This document shows, piece after piece, positions 62,827-64,000 of a stretch of 64,000 nucleotides of DNA. Position 1 is the first letter of the stretch. Each line of letters begins with the position of its first letter. Location: positions 8,804,001 to 8,868,000 of the forward strand of contig OZ316897.1 of the NCBI GenBank assembly GCA_973895155.1, read 5' to 3'. This DNA comes from Marsupella aquatica. Its lineage: Eukaryota > Marchantiophyta. A program made the position numbers and the translations under genes. The notes beneath the pieces were generated by a model that was not told the DNA's origin, did no database searches, and saw only the letters and a program-made list of their open reading frames with translations.

Positions 62827-64000
62827 GCAGGCAACCGAGTAATTTCGGAGGCTTGCTCTTGATACCGATCAGAGCATGTGCTCGAGAAGAAACCTGCGCA
62901 GCATGAAGAAGGGTTGAGCAGGCTGGTCTTCTCCGGTCCATAAGGCAGTATGGTCGACCTTAGATGGTGGCCTAAAACCTGGGACTATGTTCAATCCTTC
63001 AAGTGCACATCCGTGAGTAATTCAGTTGTCCCTGGGCGCAAATAGAAAGAAAGTAATCTTATCATCTAATGCATAGCGTTGCCTGAAACGAGACATAAGT
63101 TGCTACTAGTGCGTTGGACTAGAAGTTGTCTCATGCTGAAACACGAGACATGAAAAGGGAAACAGGGTACGCTGCAAGCCAGGTGCAAATTGCTTTAATG
63201 CTCCGTAACATTTAATTCTATCTATTGATATCAAAAGCCTGGAGCACATTCACACGTTCTCCGAACCATTCGATCAAGACTGTCCACTTAGAGGTCGCAG
63301 TTGGAGACCAGAGAAGAGAAACAAAAGCTTCGTGTTTGATGTCCAGAACGTAAATCCACTTATGTAGATTTGGACGAGGGGCAGGAAAGTGAGCATTCAA
63401 GCGACATGGAGGCTTTGAAGGTATTCAGGTCGTCATTTCGGTTGGTGAATGGAAGTGACCGAGTCAACACATCCCAACAACCACATGCCATAAGACAAAA
63501 ATTCAAGGATTTCGCCATAGGACTTACAATTAGGCGAAAAAAGGGTGAGTGATACAGAAGTCCACGGAAGCGCTTCTGCAGATATCAGCTTTCCGATTCC
63601 AGGAACCGACGCAGCCGAGGCTCAAAGTTTGTTGACGAAGATGAGTAAACTTACACGGCTACCACTGCGAAAAATTGGGTTCCTCCTGCAGAAATTCACA
63701 AAAGTACATATGCAGATGATCCCTCCGAGAGTCCAGGAATCGAAAGGCGGCAATTTTCACAACTCGTGGGTAAAGAGGCTTCCTTGTTGGAACAGAGCAG
63801 TGCTCATGGGATGACGAGGCGAAGGACTATTGCGCACATCTGCTGAGAGAAGAAACTGATCGCTGCTATCAATCAGTAAACGGATCAACAACAATCGTCA
63901 CATACCATGAAATTGAAGTGAGTCAATGGATGGTACTATGGTAGACCTAGAAAGACACCAACCTGAAGAGAGAAAACAAGATCGAGCCACCCCACAAACC
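62827..64000. other. HNL copy 2 upstream flank
   Basis: This matches the upstream flank of copy 1 but carries a single copy of the segment of about 300 bp that is doubled there. It should include the promoter. I see no gene. Confidence 0.6.

Larger units (their letters stand above)
57170..64000. repeat. Tandem segmental duplication, copy 2
   Basis: Same-orientation copy of about 45985-54400, with high identity in the HNL exons. It begins near the AAAAAGATGTGCGCAATTTA box and continues past the right edge of the window. Confidence 0.9.

Overview
The window is nuclear plant DNA. Most genes are split by GT-AG introns, and three products carry or imply plastid targeting. The best guess is a bryophyte. 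The two immune-receptor genes join an alpha/beta-hydrolase domain to NB-ARC and leucine-rich repeats, a class (HNL) described from liverworts. The CHLH, PCNA, ABC1K and bilin-reductase proteins are also clearly land-plant in type. I see no transposase, reverse transcriptase, rRNA, tRNA or CRISPR array.

Layout. 1-244: last exon of an unknown gene. 245-7407: no gene found, with several degenerate repeats. 7408-13607 (+): CHLH, the large subunit of magnesium chelatase, with three introns at the sites I recall for Arabidopsis CHLH plus extra 5' introns. 16141-17866 (-): complete four-exon PCNA (263 aa) with an E2F-type promoter site and, further upstream, a 123-bp minisatellite carrying G-boxes. 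22223-30418 (+): a long many-exon gene whose N-terminal half resembles the armadillo-like domain of animal SYCP2 and whose C-terminal coiled coil resembles plant ASY3, both meiotic chromosome-axis proteins.

31332-44953 holds a large inverted duplication. The left arm (about 32.57-36.76 kb) contains most of an intact ten-exon ABC1-type kinase gene on the minus strand (524 aa). The right arm (about 38.09-42.34 kb) contains a second copy of its exons 1-7 on the plus strand. This copy breaks off just after the HADVHAGN motif and runs, in one uninterrupted frame, into a ferredoxin-dependent bilin reductase (HY2/PUBS family). Joining the visible exons gives a 685-codon ABC1K-bilin reductase chimera with every splice phase matching.

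44954-64000 is a tandem segmental duplication carrying two HNL receptor genes on the minus strand. Copy 1 (47564-52570) is open and has about 20 near-identical 24-residue LRRs encoded by 72-bp units. Copy 2 (58880-62826) has only about six units and two frameshifts.

The genes do not form one pathway. CHLH and the bilin reductase both act on tetrapyrroles in plastids, and ABC1K proteins are usually plastid or mitochondrial regulators of isoprenoid-quinone and pigment metabolism, but they lie far apart. The strongest candidates for something undescribed are the ABC1K-bilin reductase chimera and the SYCP2/ASY3 composite axis gene. All exon coordinates were read by eye from splice motifs, reading phase and remembered family sequences, with no alignment or transcript data.
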